Shown here: piece after piece, positions 10,094 through 17,569 of the stretch
How positions within the stretch are numbered: position 1 is the first letter of the stretch
Layout of the letters: every line of letters begins with the position of its first letter
DNA from: Streptomyces sp. CB00455
GTDB lineage: Bacteria > Actinomycetota > Actinomycetes > Streptomycetales > Streptomycetaceae
Length of the DNA: 64,000 nt
Direction: 5' to 3'
NCBI RefSeq assembly: GCF_001905445.1
Contig: NZ_LIVQ01000006.1
Location: forward strand, 1-64,000
Translations under genes and position numbers: made by a program
The notes under the pieces: model-generated
The model's database searches: none
What the model saw: the letters and a program-made list of their open reading frames with translations, nothing else
Told to the model about the DNA's origin: nothing

Positions 10094-10111
10094 GCCCCGA
10101 GCGGGGCTTTT
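10094..10111 (+). terminator. Classic hairpin plus T-run facing against the local genes
   Basis: GCCCC-GAGC-GGGGC followed by TTTT on the plus strand, the textbook intrinsic-terminator form, rare in Streptomyces. The neighbouring genes (phosphomannomutase and DUF3499) both read on the minus strand, so in this orientation it would stop antisense transcription. On the minus strand it lacks a U-tract. Confidence 0.45.
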
Positions 10112-10126
10112 CAGACGAACAGGACG

Positions 10127-10501
10127 TCAGGAGTCGGGGGACCGCAAGACGCGCAGGTGTCCGCGGCGGGTCTCGCCGGTGACGGGGCCGCCTTGACCGG
10201 ATCCTCCCGCCTCGGCCGCGCGCTCGGGCGGCCGGGCCGCCTCGCGCACGGCGTTGGCGAGCGCTTCGAGGTCGTCGCCGCTGGGGCGCGACGGCGCGGA
10301 GCCGTCGGACAGGCGGACGACGTCCCAGCCGCGCGGGGCGGTCAGGCGCTCGGAGTGCTCGGCGCACAGGTCGTAGCAGTGGGGTTCGGCGTAGGTGGCG
10401 AGCGGGCCGAGGACTGCGGTCGAATCGGCGTAGACGTACGTCAGCGTCGCGACGGCAGGGCGGCCGCACGCGGTGCGCGAACAACGACGTACAAGGCTCA
10501 C
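10127..10501 (-). CDS. DUF3499 family protein, probable small zinc protein
   Basis: 124 residues. The N-terminus MSLVRRCSRTACGRPAVATL, followed by PHCYDLCAEHSERLTAPRGW, is the signature of DUF3499, an actinobacterial family (Rv3258c type). The Cys-x4-Cys and His-Cys-x3-Cys clusters suggest one structural metal site. The C-terminal half is variable and charged. The function is unknown. It is divergent from the metallopeptidase-like gene (145 bp between) and upstream of phosphomannomutase on the same strand. Confidence 0.85.
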   Translation of the reverse strand: MSLVRRCSRTACGRPAVATLTYVYADSTAVLGPLATYAEPHCYDLCAEHSERLTAPRGWDVVRLSDGSAPSRPSGDDLEALANAVREAARPPERAAEAGGSGQGGPVTGETRRGHLRVLRSPDS

Positions 10502-10634
10502 GACGTTGGACGGTACCGCACTCTTGACCGGGCCGCGACGACTGTCCCGCCGCTCACTCCCCCGTGTCGTGGCCCGGGCGGGTCCGTGCCGGGCGGCGCG
10601 GGCCGCACGATGCGTCTCCTACGGGCCCTGCGGC

Positions 10635-10649
10635 TACCCTGCGGGAGTG
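10635..10649 (+). promoter_or_regulatory. Leaderless-type promoter for the metallopeptidase-like gene
   Basis: The hexamer TACCCT at 10635-10640 fits TANNNT and stands six bases before the GTG start at 10647, the spacing of leaderless actinobacterial genes. No ribosome binding site of normal spacing exists. A recognisable -35 is not evident. Confidence 0.5.
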
Positions 10650-11126
10650 ACCGACAGCCCGCTGCCGCCCTGTCCCGCCGAGCCCCCCGCCGGGGCCCCG
10701 GCTCCGCCGCGCACGCGCCGCCGGGACCGGCACGGGCGCGGGATGCGCGGTCCGGTGGCACCTCCGCAGGTGCCGCTGTCGGCGAGCCGGGCGGAGCTGT
10801 TCGGAGATCTCGTACGGGACTCCGTGGAGCGCCTGGAGCGTCGCTGGCCGCAGCTGGCCGAGGTGGAGTTCCTGGTCGGTGACGTGCCGGGGCCGCCGGG
10901 CGGCGCGGAAGGCGGCTGGAACGACGAGGCGGTGCCGCTGGGTGCGGTCTCGGAGGCCCGGGAGGGCCGGCCGGCCCGGATCGTGGTCTTCCGGCGGCCG
11001 GTGGACATCCGTACAAAGACGCGGGACGAGAAGGCTCTGCTGGTCCACGAGATCGTGGTGGAGCAGGTGGCGGAGCTGCTGGGCCTCTCCCCGGAGACGG
11101 TGGACCCGCGCTACGGGCAGGACTGA
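10647..11126 (+). CDS. Metallopeptidase-like (zincin family) protein with a degenerate active site
   Basis: 159 residues. The C-terminal 110 residues match the small actinobacterial metallopeptidase family (Rv3259 type, PF06262-like): VEFLVGDVPGP, a variable loop, RIVVFRRPVDIRTKT and LLVHEIVVEQVAELLGL. The zincin motif HExxH is present only as H134-E135 with valine at 138 in place of the second histidine, and Glu139 next to it. Peptidase activity is therefore doubtful. The N-terminal 45 residues are Pro/Arg-rich and poorly structured. The GTG start at 10647 is preceded by a TANNNT hexamer, suggesting leaderless translation. Confidence 0.82.
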   Translation: MTDSPLPPCPAEPPAGAPAPPRTRRRDRHGRGMRGPVAPPQVPLSASRAELFGDLVRDSVERLERRWPQLAEVEFLVGDVPGPPGGAEGGWNDEAVPLGAVSEAREGRPARIVVFRRPVDIRTKTRDEKALLVHEIVVEQVAELLGLSPETVDPRYGQD

Positions 11127-11329
11127 GGACCGGACCGGGCCCCTGCCCCCGGCCGGCGGGCGCCGGCGGGGGGGGACACGGCCCGAAGGCGGCCGGACGC
11201 CGCCCCAAGGGCCGTGGGCCGGCCGGGCCGGGCCGGGCCGGGCCGTGGTGCCGGGCGGCTGTGGATCAGCCGGCCGTGGGCCGGGCGGCGGGCCTGGGCC
11301 GGGGATCGGCGGGTCAGCGGGGCAGCGGG

Positions 11330-12820
11330 TCAGCGGGTCAGGACCGAGAGGTCCTGGGCGGCCTTCGGGACCGAGACCGTCGAGTGGTCGTCCGACAGGG
11401 TCTGGACGGTGAACATCGCGATGCCCTCGTGCGGGAGGGACAGGGTGCGGGCCGCGTGCACCGGGCCGCCCGAGAGGGTCTCGACGGTGAGGGCGTAGGA
11501 GCCCTTGCCGCCCGCCGGGGCCACGGCCACCACCTGGGTGGTGCCCGCCTTGACGGTCACCTCCTGGGAGGCCGCGTCCCCGCCGCCGGTGCCCGGCGAC
11601 GCCGTCACCCTGACCTTGGCGTCCTTGTCCCCCGGCACCGTCAGCGCGAGGACCGTCGCGTTCTCGTCGGTCCGGTCGTCGGCCACGGTGGCGCGCGCGC
11701 CGACCGGCCCGGCGGCCTGGACGAAGGCGAGCTCCTGCTTCGCGCCGCTGCCGCGCACCACCCGTACCGCCGCGACCACCGGCGCCGCCTTCTTCGGGTC
11801 CGCCGGGGTCAGCACGAGCGAGCCCGCCTCGCCCCGGGTCACGTCCTTCAGGTCCATGCTCGCGGTCATACCGGCCTTGACGTGCAGCTGTTCACTGCCC
11901 GCGGGGGTGATGGAACCGCCCGGCGCGGCCAGCCGGATCCTGAGGTCCGCGTCCTCCTCGCCGGGCACGAAGGCCACCAGCCGCACGGAGGCGGCGTCGG
12001 CCGGGATGCCCGGCATGACCACCGAGCCCGCGGGATCCGTGGCCGCCGACAACCAGTCGGCGCCCACCCCCTCCTCGGCGACCTGCACCGACGCGCCCAC
12101 CCGGCCCGCCCGCGTCGTCACGTGGGCGGTGGCGTCCGCGAGCTGGCTCCCCGGGATCAGCGAGGAGAGCAGGACGGACTTGCTGGACTTGGGGTCGATC
12201 CGGATGTTCTCGCCGGTGCCCGCTTCGGGCTTGGCCACCCCGTCCGGGCCGAAGAGCTTGATGTCGACGACGGCCGCGGCGTCGTCCGGGTTGGTGAGGT
12301 GGACGTAGTCCTCGCGGCCCTTGGCCGTGCTCACCGCGGGGAACCAGAAGTCGGTGCCCGGGGCCGTGCAGCCGGCGCCCAGGAGGCCGCGCGCCCGGCC
12401 GACGGACACCTGGGTGGTCAGCTGGGCCGTCCAGCCGGGGGCGAGGGTCCCGTCGGCGCTGCCCGTGAGCGCGGGCGCGTCGGCGCCGGAGGCGGTGGCC
12501 CCGAAGGGCTTGCCCGTCTCCTTGGGCTCCAGCACCGGCTTGGCGTCCTTGGTGGCGCCGAGCAGGCGGGCCGAACCCTTGCCCTCGGCGGAGCCGGCCG
12601 CGCGGGGGGTGAAGGCCGTGTACGTGGTGTCCGCGATGTCCGAGGAGCTGGGCGCGGGGCACACCAGCAGGGACCGCTCCACGGGCATCCGCGTCGCGGC
12701 CGCCGCCTCGCCGCCGCCCGCCCCTCCTGCGGCGGCCGGGGCGGTCAGGGAGGCGACGCCGGTGAGGGCGGCCAGGGCCGCGGCCACGGCCGCCAGCGTC
12801 AGGGGTGCGCGCTGCTTCAC
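11330..12820 (-). CDS. Secreted DUF5719 family protein
   Basis: 496 residues. It has a Sec-type signal peptide (KQRAPLTLAAVAAALAALTG, cleavage around an AxA near residue 25-30) and then beta-rich repeats resembling the actinobacterial DUF5719 family. No enzyme motif is visible. The GTG start overlaps the TGA stop of the upstream giant glycosyltransferase gene by four bases (GTGA), which indicates translational coupling and a shared role in the cell envelope, for example as an extracytoplasmic partner of the glycosyltransferase. That partnership is inference. Confidence 0.85.
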   Translation of the reverse strand: MKQRAPLTLAAVAAALAALTGVASLTAPAAAGGAGGGEAAAATRMPVERSLLVCPAPSSSDIADTTYTAFTPRAAGSAEGKGSARLLGATKDAKPVLEPKETGKPFGATASGADAPALTGSADGTLAPGWTAQLTTQVSVGRARGLLGAGCTAPGTDFWFPAVSTAKGREDYVHLTNPDDAAAVVDIKLFGPDGVAKPEAGTGENIRIDPKSSKSVLLSSLIPGSQLADATAHVTTRAGRVGASVQVAEEGVGADWLSAATDPAGSVVMPGIPADAASVRLVAFVPGEEDADLRIRLAAPGGSITPAGSEQLHVKAGMTASMDLKDVTRGEAGSLVLTPADPKKAAPVVAAVRVVRGSGAKQELAFVQAAGPVGARATVADDRTDENATVLALTVPGDKDAKVRVTASPGTGGGDAASQEVTVKAGTTQVVAVAPAGGKGSYALTVETLSGGPVHAARTLSLPHEGIAMFTVQTLSDDHSTVSVPKAAQDLSVLTR

Positions 12821-15800
12821 TGCTGGGGGCTCCCGTCCGGACGCGGATCGTGCTGCGTGTGGGGGTCGTAGGGCTCGTACGGCTCGTACGGGTGGGGGTA
12901 TTGCCGGGGGTCGGGGTCCTGGGCCGGCTGCTGCTGGTGCTGCGGGTACGCGTACGGCTCGTACCCGGGCGCCGGGTCCGCCGTGTACGGCTGCGGCTGC
13001 TGCGGCTGCGGCTGCGGCTGCGGCTGCTGCGGCTCGTAGGCGTAGCCACCCTGGTCGGCGTAGGACTGGTAGGCGTACGAGTCCTCCCCGTACACCGGCT
13101 GCGCCGGGATCTGTGCGTACGGGTCGGCGGCGATCGCCGCCTCCACCGGGGCGGCGGACTCGGCCTCGGCCTCCGCGCGCAGCCTGCGGGCGCGGCGGCC
13201 CTCGCCGGCCTCGCCCGGGCCGGGCTGGGCCGGGACGGCGGCCTCCTCCTCGGGGAGGTCGTCGTCGAGCCGTTCCCGGCGGCCGGGCAGGGCCATCACC
13301 AGGAGCACCAGGGCGAGGAAGCCCTGCGCCCAGTGCCACACGGTCCGCATGAGGGAGTCTTCGTGGACGAGGTCGAGGCGGCCGGCGGCGGCGGGCAGTT
13401 CGAAGCCCTGCGCCCAGCCGTCGAGGGTCTTCGCCTTGAGCGGTTTGCCGTCGAGGGTGGCCTGCCAGCCGGAGTCGGCGCGGTCGGCGATGCGCAGCAC
13501 CCGGCCCGCCTCCCCGGCCGGGATCTTGCCGTGCGCCTCGACGGGCCCGGCGGCGACGGGGATCGGGGCCTCGCCCTGCTTGCCGGAGACGATGACGGCA
13601 CGGGGCAGCCAGGGTTCGACGCCCCACAGCGCGGTGCCGTCCTGCTGGTGGCGCCGGCTGAGGCCGGGGGTGGCGTCGAGGACGCGGCGGATCTCCTCCG
13701 GTCCGCCGGGGCGGAACATGACGAAGCGGATGGCGTAGGCGCTGAGCTGGCTGGACTGGTCCGCCCCGGATCCGGCGACGAGATTGGACACGACCTTGTC
13801 GAGGCGCGGGTCGCTGCCGCTGCGGGCGGCGATCTCGGCGTCGCCCAGGCGGCCGCCGGCGCCGCGGACGAGGCTGTAGGAGACGGTGGCGGGCGGGTCG
13901 AGGTCCAGGATCAGGGTGCGGGTCTGGTTGTCGTCCCCGCCCGCGTCGGCGACGAAGGCGGGCACCTGCACCGGGTCGCGGCGCTGGAGCGGGCCGTCGG
14001 CGCCGGCGAGGAGCCAGCCGGCCGCGGCGAGCAGCGGCCCGGCGGCGGCGGCGAGCGCGATGAGCGCGGCGAGCGGCTGGCGCCAGCCGAAACTGCGGGC
14101 CGCGACCCGCTCCTTGGCGCCGTCGGCGCCGAGTGCGGCGGCGGCCAGCAGGGCGAGCCCGTAGACGAGGGTGGCGGGGCCGGCCCAGGCGCTGCGGTTG
14201 AGCAGGACGGCCAGGAGCAGTGCGGCGAGGGCGGTGGCCCAGGCGACGCGGACGGCGAACTGCCGGTCGCTGCGCAGCAGGGCGGCCAGCGCGGCGAGGA
14301 CGATGCCGAGGAGCAGCAGCCCGCCGGGGGTGCCGGGGCCGCCGGGGCTGGTGCCGAGCAGGTCCAGGGCGCCCGCGGAGCCGGCTCCGTAGGGCAGTCC
14401 GGCCTCGTGCAGGAAGCGGCCGGGGTGCGTGAGCAGGCCCAGCGACCAGGGGGCGAGCACCAGGACCGGGACGGCGAGGGTGGCGAGCAGGCGCGGGCCG
14501 TACGTCTTCCAGCGGTCGCGGCGCAGGACCAGTGCGGCGGTCCCGAGGAGCGCGGCGAGCGGCCAGAGCACGGGGGTGAAGGCGGTGGCCAGGGTCAGCA
14601 GGAGGGTGTACGTCCACACAGCGCGCCGGCCGCCCCGCTTCTCGGCGCTCCCCTCGCCGTCGCCGAGGGCGAAGGCGGTGACGGCGGAGCGGGCGGTCAG
14701 CGGGAGCAGGACGGCCAGGACGGCGGTGCCGAGGCGGCCGCCGGCGAGGGCTCCGGTGACGGCGGGCAGGAAGGCGTAGGCGGTGGCCGCCCAGGCGCGC
14801 AGCAGCCGGGATTCGACGAGCGGCCGGGAGGCGAAGTAGGCGGTGAGTCCGGCGAGCGGGACGGACCCGACCAGGAGCAGGGTCAGGGCGGCCTGGCTGG
14901 AGCCGAAGAGGAGGGTGGCGAAAGCGCCGAGGACGGCCAGGTAGGGGGGTGCGTCGGCGGTGGATCCGGTGGAGACGGCCTGCCAGCCCTCGGTGTAGGC
15001 GCGCCACAGGTCGGGGCCGCTGTCGGGGGCGGGGAGCAGGGCGCCGCCCATCAGGGAGCCGCCGCCGATGAGGGCGCGGCAGGCGAGGGCGGAGACGAGC
15101 AGGAGGAGCCCGAAGAGGAAGGGCGCGGGGTTGCGGGCGACCCGCTTGAGGCGGGCGAACCGCTCGGTCTCCAGGTAGTCGTCCTCGCCGGGCGCGGAGA
15201 GGATGCTGCCCCCGCCGTGCCGCCCGGCGGGGGCGGCCTCGTGCTCGCGGTCGCCGGTGAAGTAGCCGGCGAGCTGTTCGGCGTTGGCCCGCAGGGAGGC
15301 GCCGGGCGGGGGGAAGAGCGGGCGCAGTTCCGCGGCGGGGACGACGGGCCGGCGGCGGGCCTTGCGGGCGGCGAGCACGCGGCCCGGGCGCAGCAGGGTG
15401 GCCAGGAGGCCGGTGAACTCGTCGACGGCCTGGCCGGGGGCCTTGCCGATGAGGTAGGCGAGGGTGCGCAGCACGGTGCCGAGCAGGACGCGCAGCAGGA
15501 CGTAGGGCAGGGCGCGGGCGGAGCTGTTGGCGAGGATCGTGTAGACGGCGCCGGCCTTGTCGACGCGGTGGGGGCCGGCCGTGGCGCGGCCGGCGCAGTC
15601 GACGGTGCGGCGTTCGCGGGCGGCGGCCTCGGCGTGCCGCAGGACGGCGTCGGGGGCGACGAGGACGGTGTGGCCGGCGCTCTGGGCCCGCCAGCACAGG
15701 TCGACGTCGTCGCGCATCAGGGGCAGTCGGCGGTCGAAGCCGCCGAGGGCGTCGTAGACGTCGCGGCGCACCAGCATGCCGGCGGTGGAGACGGACAGCA

Positions 15801-16449
15801 CGGGGCGGACCTGGTCGTGCTGGCCCTGGTCCTGTTCGCGGCGGTCCAGTCCGGTCCAGCGGCGGCCGCTGCGGGCGATGGTGACGCCGGCTTCGAGGAG
15901 TTGCTTCTTGTCGTACCAGCCGCGCAGCTTGGGGCCGATGACGGCGGCTTCGGGATTCTCCTCGGCGACGCGGAGCAGTTCGGTGAGGGCGTCGGGTTCG
16001 GGCGCGCTGTCGTCGTGCAGGAGCCAGAGCCACTGGACGGGCTCGCCGTGGGGGAGCTCGGGGAGGTCGTAGGTGTCGTCGCGCCAGGTGCGGCTGACGG
16101 GGTCCCATCCGCTGGGGCGCTTGAGGTACGGGAGGTCCTCGGGGGTCGGGGTGCCTGCGGTGCGGGCGGCTTCCGCGACGGCGGTGCCGAATCCGGTGCG
16201 CCGGGCGAGGTGCAGCACGCGGTCGTCGCCGAAGGCCTCGGTGAGCAGCCGCGCGGAGTCGTCGGAGCTGCCGGTGTCGGCGGCGACGTGGTTCTGCGCG
16301 GGGCGTTCCTGACCGAGGAGGCCGGCGAGCGTCCGGGGCAGCCAGCGGGCGCCGTCGTGGGCGACGAGGACCGCGGTGACGACGTGCCGGGGGAACTGGG
16401 GTGTGGCGGGGGCCTGGTGGGCGGCCGCCGACTGGCTGTGCAGGGACAT
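12817..16449 (-). CDS. Large polytopic membrane protein with an N-terminal GT2 glycosyltransferase domain
   Basis: 1210 residues. Residues about 20-330 form a family-2 glycosyltransferase: VVTAVLVAHDGARWLPRTLA, ADTGSSDDSARLL, WLLHDDSAPEPDALTELLRV (the metal-binding DDS), then MRDDVDLCWRAQSAGHTVLV near the catalytic region. A long middle region holds a dozen or more hydrophobic segments with an extracytoplasmic domain (GDDNQTRTLILDLDPPATVS). The C-terminal 120 residues are a Pro/Gln/Tyr-rich disordered tail. This layout suggests transfer of sugar from a nucleotide or polyprenyl donor to an envelope polymer; the substrate is unknown. It is coupled to the DUF5719 gene downstream. Confidence 0.88.
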   Translation of the reverse strand: MSLHSQSAAAHQAPATPQFPRHVVTAVLVAHDGARWLPRTLAGLLGQERPAQNHVAADTGSSDDSARLLTEAFGDDRVLHLARRTGFGTAVAEAARTAGTPTPEDLPYLKRPSGWDPVSRTWRDDTYDLPELPHGEPVQWLWLLHDDSAPEPDALTELLRVAEENPEAAVIGPKLRGWYDKKQLLEAGVTIARSGRRWTGLDRREQDQGQHDQVRPVLSVSTAGMLVRRDVYDALGGFDRRLPLMRDDVDLCWRAQSAGHTVLVAPDAVLRHAEAAARERRTVDCAGRATAGPHRVDKAGAVYTILANSSARALPYVLLRVLLGTVLRTLAYLIGKAPGQAVDEFTGLLATLLRPGRVLAARKARRRPVVPAAELRPLFPPPGASLRANAEQLAGYFTGDREHEAAPAGRHGGGSILSAPGEDDYLETERFARLKRVARNPAPFLFGLLLLVSALACRALIGGGSLMGGALLPAPDSGPDLWRAYTEGWQAVSTGSTADAPPYLAVLGAFATLLFGSSQAALTLLLVGSVPLAGLTAYFASRPLVESRLLRAWAATAYAFLPAVTGALAGGRLGTAVLAVLLPLTARSAVTAFALGDGEGSAEKRGGRRAVWTYTLLLTLATAFTPVLWPLAALLGTAALVLRRDRWKTYGPRLLATLAVPVLVLAPWSLGLLTHPGRFLHEAGLPYGAGSAGALDLLGTSPGGPGTPGGLLLLGIVLAALAALLRSDRQFAVRVAWATALAALLLAVLLNRSAWAGPATLVYGLALLAAAALGADGAKERVAARSFGWRQPLAALIALAAAAGPLLAAAGWLLAGADGPLQRRDPVQVPAFVADAGGDDNQTRTLILDLDPPATVSYSLVRGAGGRLGDAEIAARSGSDPRLDKVVSNLVAGSGADQSSQLSAYAIRFVMFRPGGPEEIRRVLDATPGLSRRHQQDGTALWGVEPWLPRAVIVSGKQGEAPIPVAAGPVEAHGKIPAGEAGRVLRIADRADSGWQATLDGKPLKAKTLDGWAQGFELPAAAGRLDLVHEDSLMRTVWHWAQGFLALVLLVMALPGRRERLDDDLPEEEAAVPAQPGPGEAGEGRRARRLRAEAEAESAAPVEAAIAADPYAQIPAQPVYGEDSYAYQSYADQGGYAYEPQQPQPQPQPQQPQPYTADPAPGYEPYAYPQHQQQPAQDPDPRQYPHPYEPYEPYDPHTQHDPRPDGSPQQ
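12985..13035 (+). repeat. Short GGCTGC repeat coding for a Pro/Gln tract
   Basis: A run of GGCTGC/GGCTGCTGC units inside the glycosyltransferase gene. On the minus strand it encodes alternating Pro-Gln (QPQPQPQPQQPQP) in the C-terminal tail. It is likely to vary in length between strains. Confidence 0.7.
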
Positions 16450-16538
16450 CGCGGTACGGGCCCTCCGGCCGGGGGTCCGGGGGTGGTGTGCCCTCGGAGG
16501 CTGCTGGACAGCGCCCCACCCTAACGGCTGGAAAAGCG

Positions 16539-16579
16539 ACGGTCCGCCTCCTGCGGGGAAGGTGCAGGAGGCGGACCGT
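16539..16579 (-). terminator. Strong hairpin terminator downstream of whiB
   Basis: Perfect 16-bp inverted repeat (16539-16554 with 16564-16579, starting ACGGTCCGCCTCCTGC), 9-base loop. On the minus strand, in the direction of whiB transcription, it is followed by CGCTTTTCC. It insulates whiB from the glycosyltransferase gene 90 bases further on. Confidence 0.85.
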
Positions 16580-16714
16580 TGGCGGTGCTCGGCGGCTGCG
16601 GGGCCGCGGCGTTCGTCGTGCCGTGCGATATGCAGGCGGATGTGCGGTGTGGTGTGCGGTACGGCGTGCGGTGGAGCGTGCGGCAGGTGCCCGGCGGGGA
16701 GTGCCCCGGCGGTG

Positions 16715-16978
16715 TCAGACCGCCGCCTTTTTCAGCCGACGGCGCTCGCGCTCGGACAGGCCGCCCCAGATGCCGAACCGCTCGTCGTTGGCGAGGGCGT
16801 ATTCAAGGCATTCGGAGCGGACTTCGCAGGCGAGGCAGACCTTCTTCGCCTCGCGGGTGGAGCCGCCCTTCTCGGGAAAGAAGGACTCGGGGTCGGTCTG
16901 GGCGCACAGTGCGCGCTCCTGCCATCCGAGCTCCTCGTCCGCCTCCTCGACCAGCAGTTCCTGAAACAGCTCGGTCAT
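16715..16978 (-). CDS. whiB: WhiB, iron-sulfur developmental transcription factor
   Basis: 87 residues, the length of Streptomyces WhiB. Four cysteines, Cys25, Cys48, Cys51 and Cys57, bind a [4Fe-4S] cluster; GIWGG at 69-73 is the turn that contacts the principal sigma factor; RERRRLKK gives the basic DNA-contacting end. The sequence is nearly what I remember of S. coelicolor WhiB and its mycobacterial counterpart WhiB2. With WhiA, WhiB activates genes for sporulation septation in aerial hyphae. The context between the mannose genes and fbiA is the conserved actinobacterial one. It is preceded by a good promoter and an inverted repeat. Confidence 0.95.
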   Translation of the reverse strand: MTELFQELLVEEADEELGWQERALCAQTDPESFFPEKGGSTREAKKVCLACEVRSECLEYALANDERFGIWGGLSERERRRLKKAAV

Positions 16979-17018
16979 GTGCGCCCCTCGCTCTGTCTGT
17001 GCGTCCCCGTGGTGTTGC

Positions 17019-17040
17019 CGTTACCGATCGCTACGTAACG
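17019..17040 (-). promoter_or_regulatory. Inverted repeat in the whiB leader, candidate operator
   Basis: CGTTAC and GTAACG separated by ten bases, a perfect 6-bp inverted repeat. It lies just downstream of the predicted whiB transcription start, a position suited to a repressor. The spacing does not fit the BldD consensus, so the binder is unknown. Confidence 0.4.
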
Positions 17041-17051
17041 ACACGAGTGAA

Positions 17052-17081
17052 ATTACAAGTGCGTGGCTCCGGCGCAGTCAA
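17052..17081 (-). promoter_or_regulatory. Candidate vegetative promoter of whiB
   Basis: On the minus strand TTGACT (17081-17076), an 18-base spacer and TGTAAT (17057-17052) give a close match to the principal sigma-factor consensus. The transcript would start near 17045, about 67 bases before the whiB start codon. Confidence 0.65.
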
Positions 17082-17395
17082 GCCGAGGTCTGCTATTGGG
17101 CCTCTTATTCACTCTGCGGAACCAAGCCTATGCAGAAAGTGTTCATATCGCCAAAAATCGTGACACATGCCACTGGCGTGGTCCGATGCCCGCCTTCCCC
17201 GTAAATCACGAGTCACTCGTACGTGGGGTTGCGATCCGGCCAAAGAAGCGGCGCAGATCACAGTCCGATCACGAGATGGCGGATTCCGTTTGAAGCGCGG
17301 TACAGCGCCACATCCCCTGGCCGGCACTGCACAAACCTTTCTCCGCGTGGAGTAACCGGATGAGGTGAAACTTTTACTCCAAACCAGACATTGGG

Positions 17396-17432
17396 TTGAC
17401 AGTCCGGCCGCCGACCCGTTCTCCTTGTTCGC
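17396..17432 (+). promoter_or_regulatory. Promoter of the poly-Cys leader and cysteine dioxygenase
   Basis: A perfect -35 TTGACA at 17396-17401 is followed 18 bases later by a weak -10, TCTCCT, at 17420-17425. The start point would fall at 17432-17433, exactly on the ATG of the leader ORF, which implies a leaderless transcript. Confidence 0.6.
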
Positions 17433-17519
17433 ATGTCAGCGCCCGCAGCCGCCACCCGGACACCCATTCGTGGGTTCCTGTGCGCTGCCCAGGTCCGCTG
17501 TTGCTGTTGCTGCTGTTGA
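17433..17519 (+). CDS. Poly-cysteine leader peptide (28 residues), probable cysteine-sensing attenuator
   Basis: ATG at 17433, stop TGA at 17517. The peptide has a single cysteine at residue 17 and ends in six consecutive cysteines (residues 23-28, codons TGT TGC TGT TGC TGC TGT) immediately before the stop. Cysteine is among the rarest residues in actinobacterial proteins, so such a run is not expected by chance. A TTGACA promoter places the transcription start at the ATG, making the ORF leaderless. Poly-Cys leaderless short ORFs upstream of sulfur genes act as cysteine-responsive attenuators in Mycobacterium smegmatis. Here the next gene, 87 bases on, encodes cysteine dioxygenase. A regulatory role is inferred from codon content and context; the protein product itself probably does nothing. 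Confidence 0.75.
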   Translation: MSAPAAATRTPIRGFLCAAQVRCCCCCC

Positions 17520-17569
17520 TGCCTCCGGAGCCCCAACTCCCCGAGCTCCGGCCAGCCCCCCACAGCAAC
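17500..17569 (+). promoter_or_regulatory. Leader RNA structures between the poly-Cys ORF and cysteine dioxygenase
   Basis: The Cys-codon run can pair with a later segment: GTTGCTGT at 17500-17507 is the exact complement of ACAGCAAC at 17562-17569. Nested inside is a 7-bp hairpin, CCGGAGC (17525-17531) with GCTCCGG (17545-17551). A ribosome held on the Cys codons would break the long pairing; one at the stop codon would cover the left arm of the inner hairpin. From 17531 to 17590 the RNA is rich in C and poor in G (34 C and 9 G in 59 bases), as in Rho loading sites. No U-tract follows. Confidence 0.5.

Noticed and set aside
10127..10882. Overlapping long plus-strand frames across DUF3499
   Set aside because: They are antisense shadows caused by high GC; the minus-strand frame has the conserved Cys/His clusters.
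11330..16519. A single 1729-codon minus-strand frame
   Set aside because: It is the DUF5719 gene at its 3' end plus a shadow frame of the glycosyltransferase gene; only the part from 12820 to 11330 has sensible protein sequence and a signal peptide.
17019..17040. BldD binding box before whiB
   Set aside because: TTAC and GTAA half-sites are present, but their spacing of ten bases does not match the known BldD palindrome.
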